A DNA stretch of 64,000 nt, from positions 364,234 through 428,233 of the forward strand of contig NZ_KE386792.1 in the NCBI RefSeq assembly GCF_000428725.1, in the 5' to 3' direction. The DNA is from Psychromonas aquimarina ATCC BAA-1526 (GTDB lineage: Bacteria; Pseudomonadota; Gammaproteobacteria; Enterobacterales; Psychromonadaceae). The translations under genes and the position numbers were made by a program. The notes under the pieces were generated by a model, which searched no databases, was not told the DNA's origin, and saw only the letters and a list, made by a program, of their open reading frames with translations. This document shows, piece after piece, positions 34,487-44,941 of this stretch (positions are counted from its first letter, which is position 1; every line of letters starts with the position of its first letter).

Positions 34487-35944
34487 ATGAATTATCCAAA
34501 AGTCGCCAGCCAGCTAATCGATATGCTTGGTGGTAAAACTAATATTAAAGCACTGGCCCATTGTGCTACCCGGTTACGTCTGGCAGTGGAAGATGAGTCT
34601 CTGATTAATGAGAAAGGCATAGAGGATCTTGAAGGTGTTAAAGGCCAGTTTAAAGTTGCCGGTCAGTACCAGATTATTTTCGGCTCCGGTATTGTTAACC
34701 AGGTTTATGCGCAGATGGCCAAACTAACCGGCCTGGAAGAGATGAGTACCAAAGACGTAGCTTCTGCCGGAACGGAAAAACAGAACATTGTGCAGCAGGC
34801 GGTAAAAGGTCTGTCAGATATCTTTGTACCGATTATTCCCGCGATTGTTGCCGGTGGTCTGTTAATGGGTCTGTTTAATGTATTAGTGGCACCGGGATTA
34901 TTTATTGACGGCAAATCACTGGTTGATGCTAACCCGGGATTAGCCGACTTAGCAGCTATGATTAATACCTTTGCTAATGCGCCTTTTGTTTATCTGCCTA
35001 TCTTATTAGCATTTTCAGCCAGTAAAAAATTCGGCGGTAACCCGTTCTTAGGTGCAGCATTAGGTATGTTGATGGTACATCCAGATCTGCTTAACGGCTG
35101 GGGATTCGGCGGCGCTGCTGTTTCTGGCAATATCCCGGTGTGGAACATTCTCGGTTTTGAAATCCAGAAAGTAGGTTATCAGGGCTCAGTGTTGCCGGTA
35201 TTAGTCGCAGCATTTATTTTAGCGAAAGTTGAAAATGGTCTGCGTAAGTTTATTCCGTCTGTATTAGATAATCTGCTGACCCCGCTGCTGGCTATTTTTA
35301 TCACAGGTGTGATTACCTTTACCATAGTCGGTCCGTTCACCCGTGATATCGGCTTTCTATTAGGTGACGGTTTAAACTGGTTATACGATTCTGCAGGTTT
35401 TATCGGCGGCGCACTGTTTGGTTTTATCTATGCGCCTTTTGTAATTACCGGTATGCACCATAGCTTTATCGCTATTGAAATACAGCTGCTGGCAGATATT
35501 GCAGTGACCGGCGGTACGTTTATCTTCCCTATTGCGGCTATGTCTAATATTGCTCAAGGCGGCGCGGCATTAGCGGTTGGGTTTACCACCAAAGATATTA
35601 AAACTAAAGGTATTGCTATTCCATCAGGCGTAACTGCGCTACTGGGGATTACTGAGCCGGCTATGTTTGGTGTTAACTTAAAAATGCGCTATCCATTCAT
35701 TGCGGCTATTATCGCAGCGGCATCTTCAAGCGCATTTATCACCCTGTTTAATGTAAAAGCTGGAGCATTAGGTGCGGCGGGTCTGCCGGGTATTATCTCA
35801 ATTCGTCCTGAAGATGTAATGCCTTACGTATTCGGCATGCTGATTTCATTCGCAGTGGCATTTGCACTAACCATAGTATTAGGTGCCCGCGATAAAGCGA
35901 AAAAAGAAAAACAGGTAAAAGAGATGCAGCAAGCTTCAGCATAA
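34487..35944 (+). CDS. scrA: PTS sucrose transporter subunit IIBC, first copy
   Basis: A 485-residue inner-membrane PTS permease. The EIIB domain (residues 1-90) carries the phosphorylated Cys26 in ALAHCATRLRLAV; the EIIC domain (about 105-460) has ten or so helices with a conserved GMHHSFIAIE region. It takes up sucrose and phosphorylates it at the glucose 6-position. No EIIA domain is fused, so it relies on the general EIIA-Glc (Crr). The start at 34487 has AGGAGAG; the open frame extends upstream to 34394 but without a ribosome binding site. A second, nearly identical copy is at 38324. It is followed by a strong terminator, then a MITE-like element and scrK. Confidence 0.95.
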   Translation: MNYPKVASQLIDMLGGKTNIKALAHCATRLRLAVEDESLINEKGIEDLEGVKGQFKVAGQYQIIFGSGIVNQVYAQMAKLTGLEEMSTKDVASAGTEKQNIVQQAVKGLSDIFVPIIPAIVAGGLLMGLFNVLVAPGLFIDGKSLVDANPGLADLAAMINTFANAPFVYLPILLAFSASKKFGGNPFLGAALGMLMVHPDLLNGWGFGGAAVSGNIPVWNILGFEIQKVGYQGSVLPVLVAAFILAKVENGLRKFIPSVLDNLLTPLLAIFITGVITFTIVGPFTRDIGFLLGDGLNWLYDSAGFIGGALFGFIYAPFVITGMHHSFIAIEIQLLADIAVTGGTFIFPIAAMSNIAQGGAALAVGFTTKDIKTKGIAIPSGVTALLGITEPAMFGVNLKMRYPFIAAIIAAASSSAFITLFNVKAGALGAAGLPGIISIRPEDVMPYVFGMLISFAVAFALTIVLGARDKAKKEKQVKEMQQASA

Positions 35945-35966
35945 TCTCAATTATTATAATAACCAG

Positions 35967-35994
35967 ACCAGTAATGCAGATTACTGGTTTTTTT
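35967..35994 (+). terminator. Rho-independent terminator after scrA
   Basis: ACCAGTAAT (35967-35975) and ATTACTGGT (35980-35988) enclose GCAG and run into seven T. It means scrK, 290 bases further on, needs read-through or its own promoter. Confidence 0.88.
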
Positions 35995-35999
35995 GCATA

Positions 36000-36264
36000 T
36001 ATACCCAAGCCACTTGAAGGTGCAGGAATCAGCAAGTCGAGAGGTGACTAGATTCAAGGCATAAAGCCGCAGGTCTAGCATTCTACATCAAGGTTTTATA
36101 ACACTGAAGATGGTTGACTCTCGCCTTGCCCTGCGGGAGCCTAGCTCGAAAATCAGCACGGCGTTACAATATTTGAAAAGGGAATAACCATTCTCTGCAT
36201 ATTGTGCCTTGTTCTGACTTCCGAGCTAAGCTCTGAATCTGCATATTCAAGTGGTTTGGGTATA
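36000..36264. mobile_element. MITE-like palindromic element between scrA and scrK
   Basis: TATACCCAAGCCACTTGAA at 36000-36018 is the inverse of TTCAAGTGGTTTGGGTATA at 36246-36264 with one mismatch. The symmetry continues inward imperfectly (TGCAGGAATCAG against CTGAATCTGCA). The 265-bp element has no coding frame. Similar TATACCCAA...TTGGGTATA elements occur in intergenic DNA of Vibrio-like genomes. It ends 15 bases before the scrK start, so the scrK ribosome binding site lies beside its edge. Confidence 0.75.
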
Positions 36265-36279
36265 AAATAAGGTCTTATC

Positions 36280-37203
36280 ATGAATAGAGTTTGGGTTACC
36301 GGTGATGCCGTTGTTGATTTAATTCCAGATGGTGAAAATAGTTATTTAAAATGTCCAGGCGGTGCTCCGGCTAATGTGGCGGCTGCTGTATCCCGCTTAG
36401 GCGGAGACAGTGCATTTTTCGGTCGTGTCGGTCAGGATCCGCTTGGCCGCTTTATGAAAAAAACGCTTAAGAATGAAGGTGTAAATACAGATTTTATGCT
36501 GCTTGATGAAGCGCAGCGTACTTCCACTGTCATTGTTGATTTAGACGATGCGGGTGAGCGCAGTTTCACCTTTATGGTAAAACCCAGTGCCGATCAGTTT
36601 ATGCTGTCGACTGATATACCGGCTTTTTCAGCAGATCAGTGGCTGCATGTCTGTTCCATTGCGCTTGCTAATGAACCCAGCCGCAGCAGTACTTTTCAGG
36701 CAATGCGCCGGATAAAAGAAGCAGGCGGATTTATCAGCTTTGATCCGAACCTACGTGATGAAGTCTGGGCAGATCCTAGTGAAATAAAATCAGTAGTATT
36801 AAAAGCGGCTGCAATGGCTGATGTGCTTAAATTTTCAGATGATGAGTTATTGTTTTTAACTGAAACAAAAACCATAGAGGCAGGACTTGAGGCAGTCAAA
36901 CACTACCGGAATACTCTTACTTTAATTACTCAGGGGGCAAAAGGCGCATTAGTCATTACCCAGGGTAAACAGGAGCTTATCACCGGTAAAACAGTAAAAG
37001 CAGTTGACACAACGGGTGCTGGAGATGCATTTGTCGGCGGCTTAATTAGTTATCTGGCACAAAACAGTTCATGGAGCAGCTCACAGCATATTCGTGATGC
37101 GGTAAAATGGGCCAACGGCTGCGGCGCTTTGGCCACGACTCAGAAAGGGGCTATGACCGCACTGCCTACAAGTGCTGAGCTTAGCCGCTATCTAAGCGAT
37201 TAA
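36280..37203 (+). CDS. scrK: Fructokinase, PfkB family
   Basis: A 307-residue ribokinase-fold kinase that phosphorylates the fructose released by ScrB. The N-terminal CPGGAPANVAAAVSRLGG (about residues 25-42) is the sugar-binding start of the family and DTTGAGDAFVGG carries the catalytic Asp249. GRVGQDPLGRFM and LRDEVW are further family positions. The start at 36280 follows TAAGG directly past the end of a MITE-like element, which may have replaced or carried its promoter. Part of the sucrose regulon by function and position. Confidence 0.93.
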   Translation: MNRVWVTGDAVVDLIPDGENSYLKCPGGAPANVAAAVSRLGGDSAFFGRVGQDPLGRFMKKTLKNEGVNTDFMLLDEAQRTSTVIVDLDDAGERSFTFMVKPSADQFMLSTDIPAFSADQWLHVCSIALANEPSRSSTFQAMRRIKEAGGFISFDPNLRDEVWADPSEIKSVVLKAAAMADVLKFSDDELLFLTETKTIEAGLEAVKHYRNTLTLITQGAKGALVITQGKQELITGKTVKAVDTTGAGDAFVGGLISYLAQNSSWSSSQHIRDAVKWANGCGALATTQKGAMTALPTSAELSRYLSD

Positions 37204-37218
37204 TAACAATTACCCAGA

Positions 37219-37252
37219 AGCCGGAAGCTAACCGCTGACGGCTCCTTTTCTT
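37219..37252 (+). terminator. Terminator after scrK
   Basis: AGCCG-GA-AGC and GCT-GA-CGGCT form a stem with a tandem G-A mismatch pair around TAACC, followed by CCTTTTCTT. Sixteen bases after the stop. Confidence 0.6.
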
Positions 37253-37593
37253 AGTTTGATTAAACGCTTCCCCTCCTATACTCCCCTCTATCTACATCAT
37301 TGCTTTTAAACAAATCCACTGAAAATGTCATTGTACTGCTTTGTCAGATTTATTAATTACTGTGCTAACCGCGGATATTACCTGCAGCAGCTTCCGTTTT
37401 TAACAGAGAATTACAGGCAGGAAAAACTGTCCTTTAATAAAACAAAACATAACAGTGCTTTAATAAGAGAGAAGCAGAAACAGGAAAAATACAGCGGTAT
37501 TTTACAAAGGTAAAACCAAAGGCGTAAAGAAGAACACTGCAGTCTTTTACAAAGGCTGCATTAGGGGGAAAAAGAAGGAGGCTCAAGAAAAGA
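37253..37593. other. Intergenic region without a supported gene
   Basis: About 340 bases between the convergent scrK and DUF4328 genes. An open frame at 37325-37513 (62 codons) has no ribosome binding site or recognisable product, so I leave it out. No repeat or regulatory site recognised. Confidence 0.5.
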
Positions 37594-37609
37594 GACGGCC
37601 GCAGCCGTC
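37594..37609 (-). terminator. Terminator after the DUF4328 gene
   Basis: GACGGC (37594-37599) and GCCGTC (37604-37609) with loop CGCA. On the minus strand the stem is followed by TCTTTTCTT. Confidence 0.75.
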
Positions 37610-37621
37610 CAAATAAACAGC

Positions 37622-38278
37622 TTACTTACAGCGGTTCTGCATAGACTCAATGCTGTTTAGCAGCAGCAGCGTCACTATCGCCAGAGGAATATCCAGTACA
37701 TTAGAAACCTGCGAGAGCATATTTAAATTCAATAATTCAGGCAGTGTCTGTGTTTCTGCCGATAACCTGAAAATAGACTGGCCTAACATATTCGATGTAA
37801 GCCACAGAGCCCACCATATGGGCACAACAATACTTACTTTATTAGAAGAGCAGTCCTGAGGGTTAGCACTGGCCTGCCAGAGCTCCTTCATTGCCTGGTA
37901 CGGTTTCCATAGATTAAAAACAGGAATAAAAAAGTAAGCAATGGACCAGGCTGGCGTATAAGTCATATTCTCTGCGCCAAGCTGGCGGACATTATAATTG
38001 GCCCGATATATCCACTGAACAATTAACAGTGCAGAGCCAATAAAGACTATAAGAGAAAGGATACCTACCCCCTGCAGTATATTAATGGCAGTTTCACCAG
38101 CGGCAAAGGCCTGCTCCAGCGAAGTATAAAGCCCGTCCTGGAAAGCTGATAATAACTGATACTCGACAGTTCCGAATATAATCGCTAAAACAGCAGTCAC
38201 TATCTGTGCATAAAGCACATATCTGATCCATATGGTCAGTTTTTGTGAATGTTTAAACTCATTTTTTACACTTAACAA
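37622..38278 (-). CDS. DUF4328 family membrane protein
   Basis: A 218-residue inner-membrane protein with four hydrophobic segments (about residues 17-40, 68-95, 118-135 and 190-210). The signature of the family is the IYRANYNVRQLGAENM segment at about 98-113, then PAWSIAYFFIPVFNLWKPYQ. Function unknown. It lies immediately downstream of the second scrA copy on the same strand (46 bases), so it may be co-transcribed with it, possibly by chance. Confidence 0.83.
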   Translation of the reverse strand: MLSVKNEFKHSQKLTIWIRYVLYAQIVTAVLAIIFGTVEYQLLSAFQDGLYTSLEQAFAAGETAINILQGVGILSLIVFIGSALLIVQWIYRANYNVRQLGAENMTYTPAWSIAYFFIPVFNLWKPYQAMKELWQASANPQDCSSNKVSIVVPIWWALWLTSNMLGQSIFRLSAETQTLPELLNLNMLSQVSNVLDIPLAIVTLLLLNSIESMQNRCK

Positions 38279-38323
38279 TTGCAGTTCTCCTTGCTAGTCT
38301 GCGTTTTTTTATTCTGATCTTCT

Positions 38324-39748
38324 TTATTTACTTTGCCTGGCTGCGCGTGCTCCTAATAATAGAGTTAAAGCGAATGCAGCAGTAAACGAAATCAGCATGC
38401 CGAAAATATAAGGCATCACATCTTCAGGGCGAATGGAGATAATGCCCGGCAGCCCGGCAGCACCTAAAGCTCCAGCCTTTACATTAAACAGGGTAATAAA
38501 TGCGCTTGAGCATGCGGCTGCAGTAACGGCGGCAATAAACGGGTAGCGCAGTTTTAAGTTCACCCCGAACATTGCCGGCTCGGTAATCCCCAGCAGCGCT
38601 GTTACGCCTGACGGAATGGCAATACCTTTAGTTTTAATATCTTGACTGCTGAATCCGACCGCTAATGCCGCCCCGCCCTGAGCAATATTAGACATAGCTG
38701 CAATCGGGAAGATAAAGGTACCGCCGGTCACAGCAATATCAGCCAGCAGCTGTATTTCAATGGCGATAAAACTATGATGCATACCGGTAATAACAAAAGG
38801 CGCATAGATAAAACCAAACAGTGCGCCGCCGATAAAACCTGCAGAATCGTATAACCAGTTTAAACCGTCACCTAATAGAAAGCCGATATCACGAGTAAAC
38901 GGCCCCACTATGGTAAAGGTAATCACACCTGTGATAAAAATAGCCAGCAGCGGGGTGAGCAGGTTATCTAATACGGAAGGAATAAATTTACGCAGGCCGT
39001 TTTCAACTTTAGCTAAGATAAATGCGGCAACTAATACCGGTAGAACGGAGCCCTGATAACCGACTTTTTGGATCTCAAACCCGAGTATATTCCACACAGG
39101 AATGGAGCCGGAAACACTGGCGCCGCCGAATCCCCAGCCGTTAAGCAGATCCGGATGTACCATCAACATGCCTAATGCAGCACCTAAGAAGGGGTTACCT
39201 CCGAATTTTTTACTGGCTGAAAATGCTAATAAGATAGGCAGATATACAAAAGGTGCATTAGCAAAAGTGTTAATCATAGCTGCCAGATCGGCTAGTCCCG
39301 GATTGGCATCAACCAGTGATTTTCCATCAATAAATAATCCCGGGGCTGCTAATACATTAAAAATCCCCATTAACAAGCCGCCGGCAACAATAGCGGGGAT
39401 AATCGGTACAAAGATATCTGACAGACCTTTAACTGCCTGCTGTACGATATTCTGTTTTTCAGTTCCGGCAGAAGTCACATCTTTGGTGCTCATCTCTTCC
39501 AGACCGGTTTGTTTTGCCATCTGGGTATAAACCTGGTTAACAATACCTGAGCCGAAAATTATCTGATACTGGCCGGCTACTTTAAACTGGCCTTTAACAC
39601 CTTCAAGATCTTCAATGGCTTTGTCGTTTATCAGTGACTCATCTTCCACAGCAAGGCGTAAACGGGTAGCACAATGAGCCAGTGCTTTAATATTATTTTT
39701 ACCGCCAAGCATATCGATCAGCTGACTGGCGGTTTTGCCATAATTCAT
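38324..39748 (-). CDS. scrA: PTS sucrose transporter subunit IIBC, second copy
   Basis: A 474-residue PTS permease nearly identical to the first scrA copy: I count about 24 differences, clustered near both ends, and the central stretch of roughly 160 residues from SIPVWNILG onward shows none. The EIIB Cys26 in ALAHCATRLRLAV and the GMHHSFIAIE region are intact, so it should work. The C-terminus is shorter and differs (ends GARAARQSK). It lies downstream of scrY on the same strand but a strong terminator separates them, and I find no scr operator in the 92 bases before its start. It could be a recent duplicate held under selection, or diverging toward another sugar. Confidence 0.94.
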   Translation of the reverse strand: MNYGKTASQLIDMLGGKNNIKALAHCATRLRLAVEDESLINDKAIEDLEGVKGQFKVAGQYQIIFGSGIVNQVYTQMAKQTGLEEMSTKDVTSAGTEKQNIVQQAVKGLSDIFVPIIPAIVAGGLLMGIFNVLAAPGLFIDGKSLVDANPGLADLAAMINTFANAPFVYLPILLAFSASKKFGGNPFLGAALGMLMVHPDLLNGWGFGGASVSGSIPVWNILGFEIQKVGYQGSVLPVLVAAFILAKVENGLRKFIPSVLDNLLTPLLAIFITGVITFTIVGPFTRDIGFLLGDGLNWLYDSAGFIGGALFGFIYAPFVITGMHHSFIAIEIQLLADIAVTGGTFIFPIAAMSNIAQGGAALAVGFSSQDIKTKGIAIPSGVTALLGITEPAMFGVNLKLRYPFIAAVTAAACSSAFITLFNVKAGALGAAGLPGIISIRPEDVMPYIFGMLISFTAAFALTLLLGARAARQSK

Positions 39749-39840
39749 AACTTTCTCCGAATAAACAGTGCTGTTTGGTTAGTCAGCAATAAGTCAGACA
39801 GTTGTAGATATAACTTTAATATAAAAAGAAAAAATAAAAC

Positions 39841-39861
39841 GCGGCGGCTCAGGGCCGCCGC
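39841..39861 (-). terminator. Terminator after scrY
   Basis: GCGGCGGC (39841-39848) and GCCGCCGC (39854-39861) form a perfect 8-bp GC stem, loop TCAGG. On the minus strand it is followed by GTTTTATTTTTTC. It separates scrY from the second scrA. Confidence 0.9.
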
Positions 39862-39942
39862 AAAAAAGTATAACCAACACACTCAATGAGTATAAATATA
39901 ACTAGGAATAATGCGCCGGATAAGGCGCAGTTCTGCGCTTAA

Positions 39943-41355
<1,413 letters not shown>

Positions 41356-41368
41356 TCAAAGCACGCTT

Positions 41369-41384
41369 TTGGGAACGTTTGCAG
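41369..41384 (-). promoter_or_regulatory. ScrR operator in front of scrY
   Basis: TTGGGAACGTTTGCAG, 56-71 bases before the scrY start at 41313. Identical in type to the sites at 33132, 34259 and 34411. Confidence 0.88.
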
Positions 41385-41522
41385 AAAGGAGTTTTAAATA
41401 ATTAAAGCGTATCATCAAGCAGATCATGGGTTAAATGTGATTAAGATCTTTGTTTTGTGTGATAAATGACCGATAAAGACGATCTTTTGACTATGAAATG
41501 TTTTATTTAGCCCTGAATATTT

Positions 41523-41537
41523 TGCAAACGATCCCAG
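41523..41537 (+). promoter_or_regulatory. Orphan scr-type operator pointing at decayed DNA
   Basis: TTGCAAACGATCCCAG around 41522-41537 matches the scrA operator in the plus orientation with one central change. No intact gene follows: next come an IS3-family remnant (41609-41770) and a scrB-like scrap. It could also serve as a second operator for scrY (209 bases from the start), allowing looping. Confidence 0.55.
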
Positions 41538-41608
41538 AGGTATTTCTAAAATAACGCTAAAAAGTACCTGCTACATTAAGGTAGATGAAACGAAACGATT
41601 AACAGCTT

Positions 41609-41770
41609 ATGCCTGTAATCAAAATAGCTAAGGCAGCGAATCCGCCCAAGGGTTCAGATCAATGTGTTCAATATGCGGGTGATAAATATCGCAAACCGCT
41701 TAAAAATCATAAGTTAATTGGGAGCATGAACAAAAAAGCTATTGTTGAGATAATGCGCCAGCAGCAGTGC
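41609..41770 (+). pseudogene. IS3-family transposase (OrfB) remnant
   Basis: The plus strand reads PPKG-SDQ-CVQYAGDKYRKPLKNHKLIGSMNKK from 41642. This matches the DDE region of IS3-family OrfB: the family has PPKG-(few residues)-HSDxGxQY, K-LK-H-LIGSM and then KGNCWDN. Here about four residues are missing before SDQ. After 41737 one base is lost, so the NCWDN part is out of frame and also has a stop (TGA for Trp). No other part of the IS or its ends is seen. A dead fragment. The left limit is approximate. Confidence 0.75.
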
Positions 41771-41806
41771 TGAAAATATACGCCGACATAACTAGCCACC
41801 GTAACA
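41769..41806 (-). pseudogene. Possible scrap of a second scrB 3' end
   Basis: On the minus strand 41771-41792 reads VMSAYIF-like codons and matches 19 of 22 bases of scrB near 31561-31582 (VMSARIF, in the C-terminal beta-sandwich), with CACCGT following in both. The match is short, so chance is not excluded. If real, it suggests that a duplicated scrB once stood here, next to scrY. Confidence 0.4.
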
Positions 41807-42231
41807 CCCTGTTATCAAAGACATTAACTTAATAGAAGATTATTAACTGTCTATTTTAGTTACAATTATGCCTTTATTTCTTACACTTTTTCTCCTCTAT
41901 ATGAGGCTTAACACATTGACTTCATTTGTTTTTCTAAGTAAATTCTAAAAAATACTTTATTAATAACCAAAGATAATATCAAACGGCTTTATAAACCCGG
42001 CAATGCTTACCATTCGTCCTAGTGCACCACCTCAATGAGCCCTGATTCAGGTAAGAATACTGTATGTTTATCAGCAGTTAATTTCGATTAAATGTAGTTA
42101 GAGTTATCAATGCCGTTTATTGCTAATAAACCAGATGCTGAATTTACTCGCAAATCAATCAATTACTCCACAGATACACTGTGGAAATAAGTCTGCGCTA
42201 AAAAGCAAAAAAATAGAAACAAGGAGAATTT
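41807..42231. other. Intergenic region before the yqiJ-like operon
   Basis: About 425 A/T-rich bases with no supported gene. It must hold the promoter of the flotillin operon (start 42232). No repeat or recognised operator found. Confidence 0.45.
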
Positions 42232-42867
42232 GTGGAACAATTTCTAATAAATATCACTAGCTACCCCACTATCATTTACACCGTGTTACTGCTAATTGTT
42301 ATTGTGTTTTGGTTACTCACTGTAATCGGCCTTTTTGATATGGATGTTTTAGAGCTGGATATCGATATTGACGTCTCAAATGTCGGCGGTGCCTTAGGCG
42401 TATTAGTAACATTAGGCTTAACCGGCGTCCCTATAACTCTGGTCATTAGTATTCTCATACTTTACGGCTGGACAATTACCTCAATACTTGTGTCCCTGAC
42501 AAGCTTTATCAGCATTGAAAATAGTCTGTTTATGTTTATTTTCAACAGCATTGTACTGCTGCTGGCAGCTGCAGTTTCAATCCCCCTCAGCGCGTTTACA
42601 ATCAGGCCGTTAAGAAAGTTATTTCGCTCGGCCAATCGAGGTCCAGTGCAGGAGTCTCTGACGGGTAAAACCTGTCGCGTGCGCAGTACTATAATTGACC
42701 ACCAGTTTGGTGAAATTGAATGCCAAAAAGACGGGGCCAGTTTAATCCTCAATGCTCGAGCGAATAAAGGCTGCCGATACAAAACCGATCAACAAGTCGT
42801 TATCATCGACTATTCAGAAGAACAAAACACCTATTTTGTCGTTAGCGAAAAAGAATTTAATCAATAA
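42232..42867 (+). CDS. yqiJ: YqiJ-like NfeD/OB-fold membrane protein
   Basis: A 211-residue inner-membrane protein with three or four helices (about residues 9-32, 48-68, 70-90 and 96-120) and a C-terminal OB-fold domain (about 140-205, SLTGKTCRVRSTIIDHQFG, then VVIIDYSEEQNTYFVV). This layout is that of YqiJ and NfeD proteins, which are partners of flotillins. Here the flotillin gene follows after 15 bases. The GTG start is preceded by AAGGAGA. In Escherichia coli yqiJ and yqiK form such a pair; their role is tied to membrane organisation but poorly defined. Confidence 0.85.
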   Translation: MEQFLINITSYPTIIYTVLLLIVIVFWLLTVIGLFDMDVLELDIDIDVSNVGGALGVLVTLGLTGVPITLVISILILYGWTITSILVSLTSFISIENSLFMFIFNSIVLLLAAAVSIPLSAFTIRPLRKLFRSANRGPVQESLTGKTCRVRSTIIDHQFGEIECQKDGASLILNARANKGCRYKTDQQVVIIDYSEEQNTYFVVSEKEFNQ

Positions 42868-42882
42868 ATGGAGCTCAAACTT

Positions 42883-44877
42883 ATGGATGTAAGCATCTTA
42901 TACACTATTGGAACATTCGTGATCATTGCCGTCGCAGTCATTGTATTCCTGGCAATGACATTCAGTGCCTTTTATAAAAAAATAAGTCAGGGGCATGCAA
43001 TGATTGTCAATGATATGTCCTCTAAACCAAAAGTACATTTTACCGGCGGCATGGTATTACCTGTTGTTCACAAAATGGAAATTATGAAAATTTCACTGAT
43101 CACCCTTGAAATTGATCGACGTAGTAACGACGGTTTGATCTGTAAAGACAATTTACGTGCAGATATTACCGTTGCATTCTATTTACGCGTTAATGAAACC
43201 CGTGATGATGTTTTAAAAGTAGCAAAATCAATCGGTGTTGAGCGCGCATCAGATAAACAAGCTGTGAACGAACTGTTTAACGCTAAATTCTCTGAAGCAT
43301 TAAAAACCGTAGGTAAGAAGATGAACTTTCTTGAGCTGTTTGAAAACCGCATTCAATTCCGTGAAGAGATCATTAAAGTGGTCGGCAGCGATCTGAATGG
43401 TTATGCTTTAGAAGATGTTGCCATTGACTACTTAGAGCAGACACCAAAAGCAAGCTTAGATGCAAATAACATTCTGGATGCAGAGGGGATCCGTAAAATT
43501 ACCGAGATAACCGCAGTACAAAATATTGAAACCAATCGCCTGGAAAAAGATGAGTCCCTTTCCATCACTAAAAAGAACGTCGAAACCAGAGAGGCTATGC
43601 TGGCTTTAGAGCGTCAGCAGATTGATGCCGAATCAAAGCAGGAACGCGAAATTGAAACGGTTAAAGCACGCGAAGAAGCAGAAACCCAAAAAGTTCAGCA
43701 GGAAGAACGCGCAAGAGCAGAGCAGGCCAGATTAGAAACCGATGAGCAGATCGCTATTCGCGAACAGGTAAAATTACGCCAGGTTGAAGTTGCAGAGCAG
43801 AGCAGAGCCCGTGCTGTTGTTATCGAAAAAGAAAAAGTGATCCGCGCCCAGCAGATGGAGGTGGTTAATCGTGAGCGGGAAGTTGCGCTGTCTGAAATTG
43901 ATAAAGACAAAGCGTTAGAAGAAGAACGTAAAGTTATTGCACAAACCATTAGTGAACGTATTGCAGTGGATCGCAAAGTGGCCGAAGAAGAGGAGCGAAT
44001 CAAAGAAGTTCAAGAGGTTTCCGAAGCCGACCGGCTTAAGCAGATTACCATCTTAGAAGCTGAAGCAAAAGCACAGGAAGAGTTATTACATGTAGTAAAA
44101 CAAGCGGAAGCTGAAGAACAAAAAGCGCAGCATAAAGCGCGTGAAATTAACTTAATGGCCCAGGCAAAATTAGAAGCGGCATCAAAAGAAGCAGAGGCGG
44201 TTAAGAAACTTGCGGAAGGTACACAGGCAGAAGAAGCAGCTCAAGGTTTAGCAGAAGCCAAAGTGTTAATTGCCAAAGCCGACGCAAACGAAAAAGACGG
44301 TTTAGCGCAGGCGCGGGTCCAGGAAGCACAAGCTAAAGCAAGTGAAACAGCAGGACTTGCACAAGCTAAAGTACTTGAAGAAAAACTGACTGCCGAAGCA
44401 CGCGGTAACGAAGAACTAGGCAAAGCACAAGCAGTGGCGACAAAAGAGGTCGGCTTAAGCGAAGCTGAAATATTAAGAGAAAAAGGCAAAGCAGAAGCTG
44501 ATGCATTAATTGATAAATTTGCCGCGATGAACAATATGAATAAGGAAAGTAAAGAATTTGAAGAGTTCCGCATGAACCTTGAAATTCAGTTCAAAGAAAC
44601 CATCGCTAATATCGAAGCAAATAAAGAGATTTCCAGCGATCAGGCGAATGTTCTCGCGTCGGCACTCAAGCATGCCAATATCGACATTGTCGGTGGTCAA
44701 GGTGATTATTTTGACAAATTGTCTAAAGGACTAGGCGCAGGTAATGCACTTAATGGATTTTTAGAGAAGAGCCCTGTTATTCAAAGCCTGATGGAAAAGT
44801 TATTAGGCGGCTCAGCTAACGAAAAAGAGATTAATCAGCCAATAGCGGCTGATAATGTAGCTGACTCTGAAGTTTAA
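42883..44877 (+). CDS. yqiK: Flotillin-family membrane scaffold protein, YqiK-like
   Basis: About 664 residues from the ATG at 42883, which has GGAG nine bases upstream; an ATG at 42868 touches the previous stop but has no site. One N-terminal membrane helix (about residues 5-30) leads to an SPFH domain (about 35-220; MVLPVVHKMEIMKISLITLE, then ADITVAFYLRVNE). A long Glu/Ala/Lys/Arg-rich coiled coil follows (about 220-560) and a C-terminal region with an NALNGFLEKSPVIQ-like end. Flotillins oligomerise in ordered membrane patches. The gene sits between yqiJ and the giant ATPase, which makes a functional complex likely. Confidence 0.92.
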   Translation: MDVSILYTIGTFVIIAVAVIVFLAMTFSAFYKKISQGHAMIVNDMSSKPKVHFTGGMVLPVVHKMEIMKISLITLEIDRRSNDGLICKDNLRADITVAFYLRVNETRDDVLKVAKSIGVERASDKQAVNELFNAKFSEALKTVGKKMNFLELFENRIQFREEIIKVVGSDLNGYALEDVAIDYLEQTPKASLDANNILDAEGIRKITEITAVQNIETNRLEKDESLSITKKNVETREAMLALERQQIDAESKQEREIETVKAREEAETQKVQQEERARAEQARLETDEQIAIREQVKLRQVEVAEQSRARAVVIEKEKVIRAQQMEVVNREREVALSEIDKDKALEEERKVIAQTISERIAVDRKVAEEEERIKEVQEVSEADRLKQITILEAEAKAQEELLHVVKQAEAEEQKAQHKAREINLMAQAKLEAASKEAEAVKKLAEGTQAEEAAQGLAEAKVLIAKADANEKDGLAQARVQEAQAKASETAGLAQAKVLEEKLTAEARGNEELGKAQAVATKEVGLSEAEILREKGKAEADALIDKFAAMNNMNKESKEFEEFRMNLEIQFKETIANIEANKEISSDQANVLASALKHANIDIVGGQGDYFDKLSKGLGAGNALNGFLEKSPVIQSLMEKLLGGSANEKEINQPIAADNVADSEV

Positions 44878-44941
44878 TTTAACTATCACAAGTCAGCGGC
44901 TTTGCCCTGACTTGTCGAATAATGCAGTTTAGGAAATCATT

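Noticed and set aside
37325-37513. 62-codon plus-strand frame after scrK
   Set aside because: No ribosome binding site, product basic and unlike known proteins.
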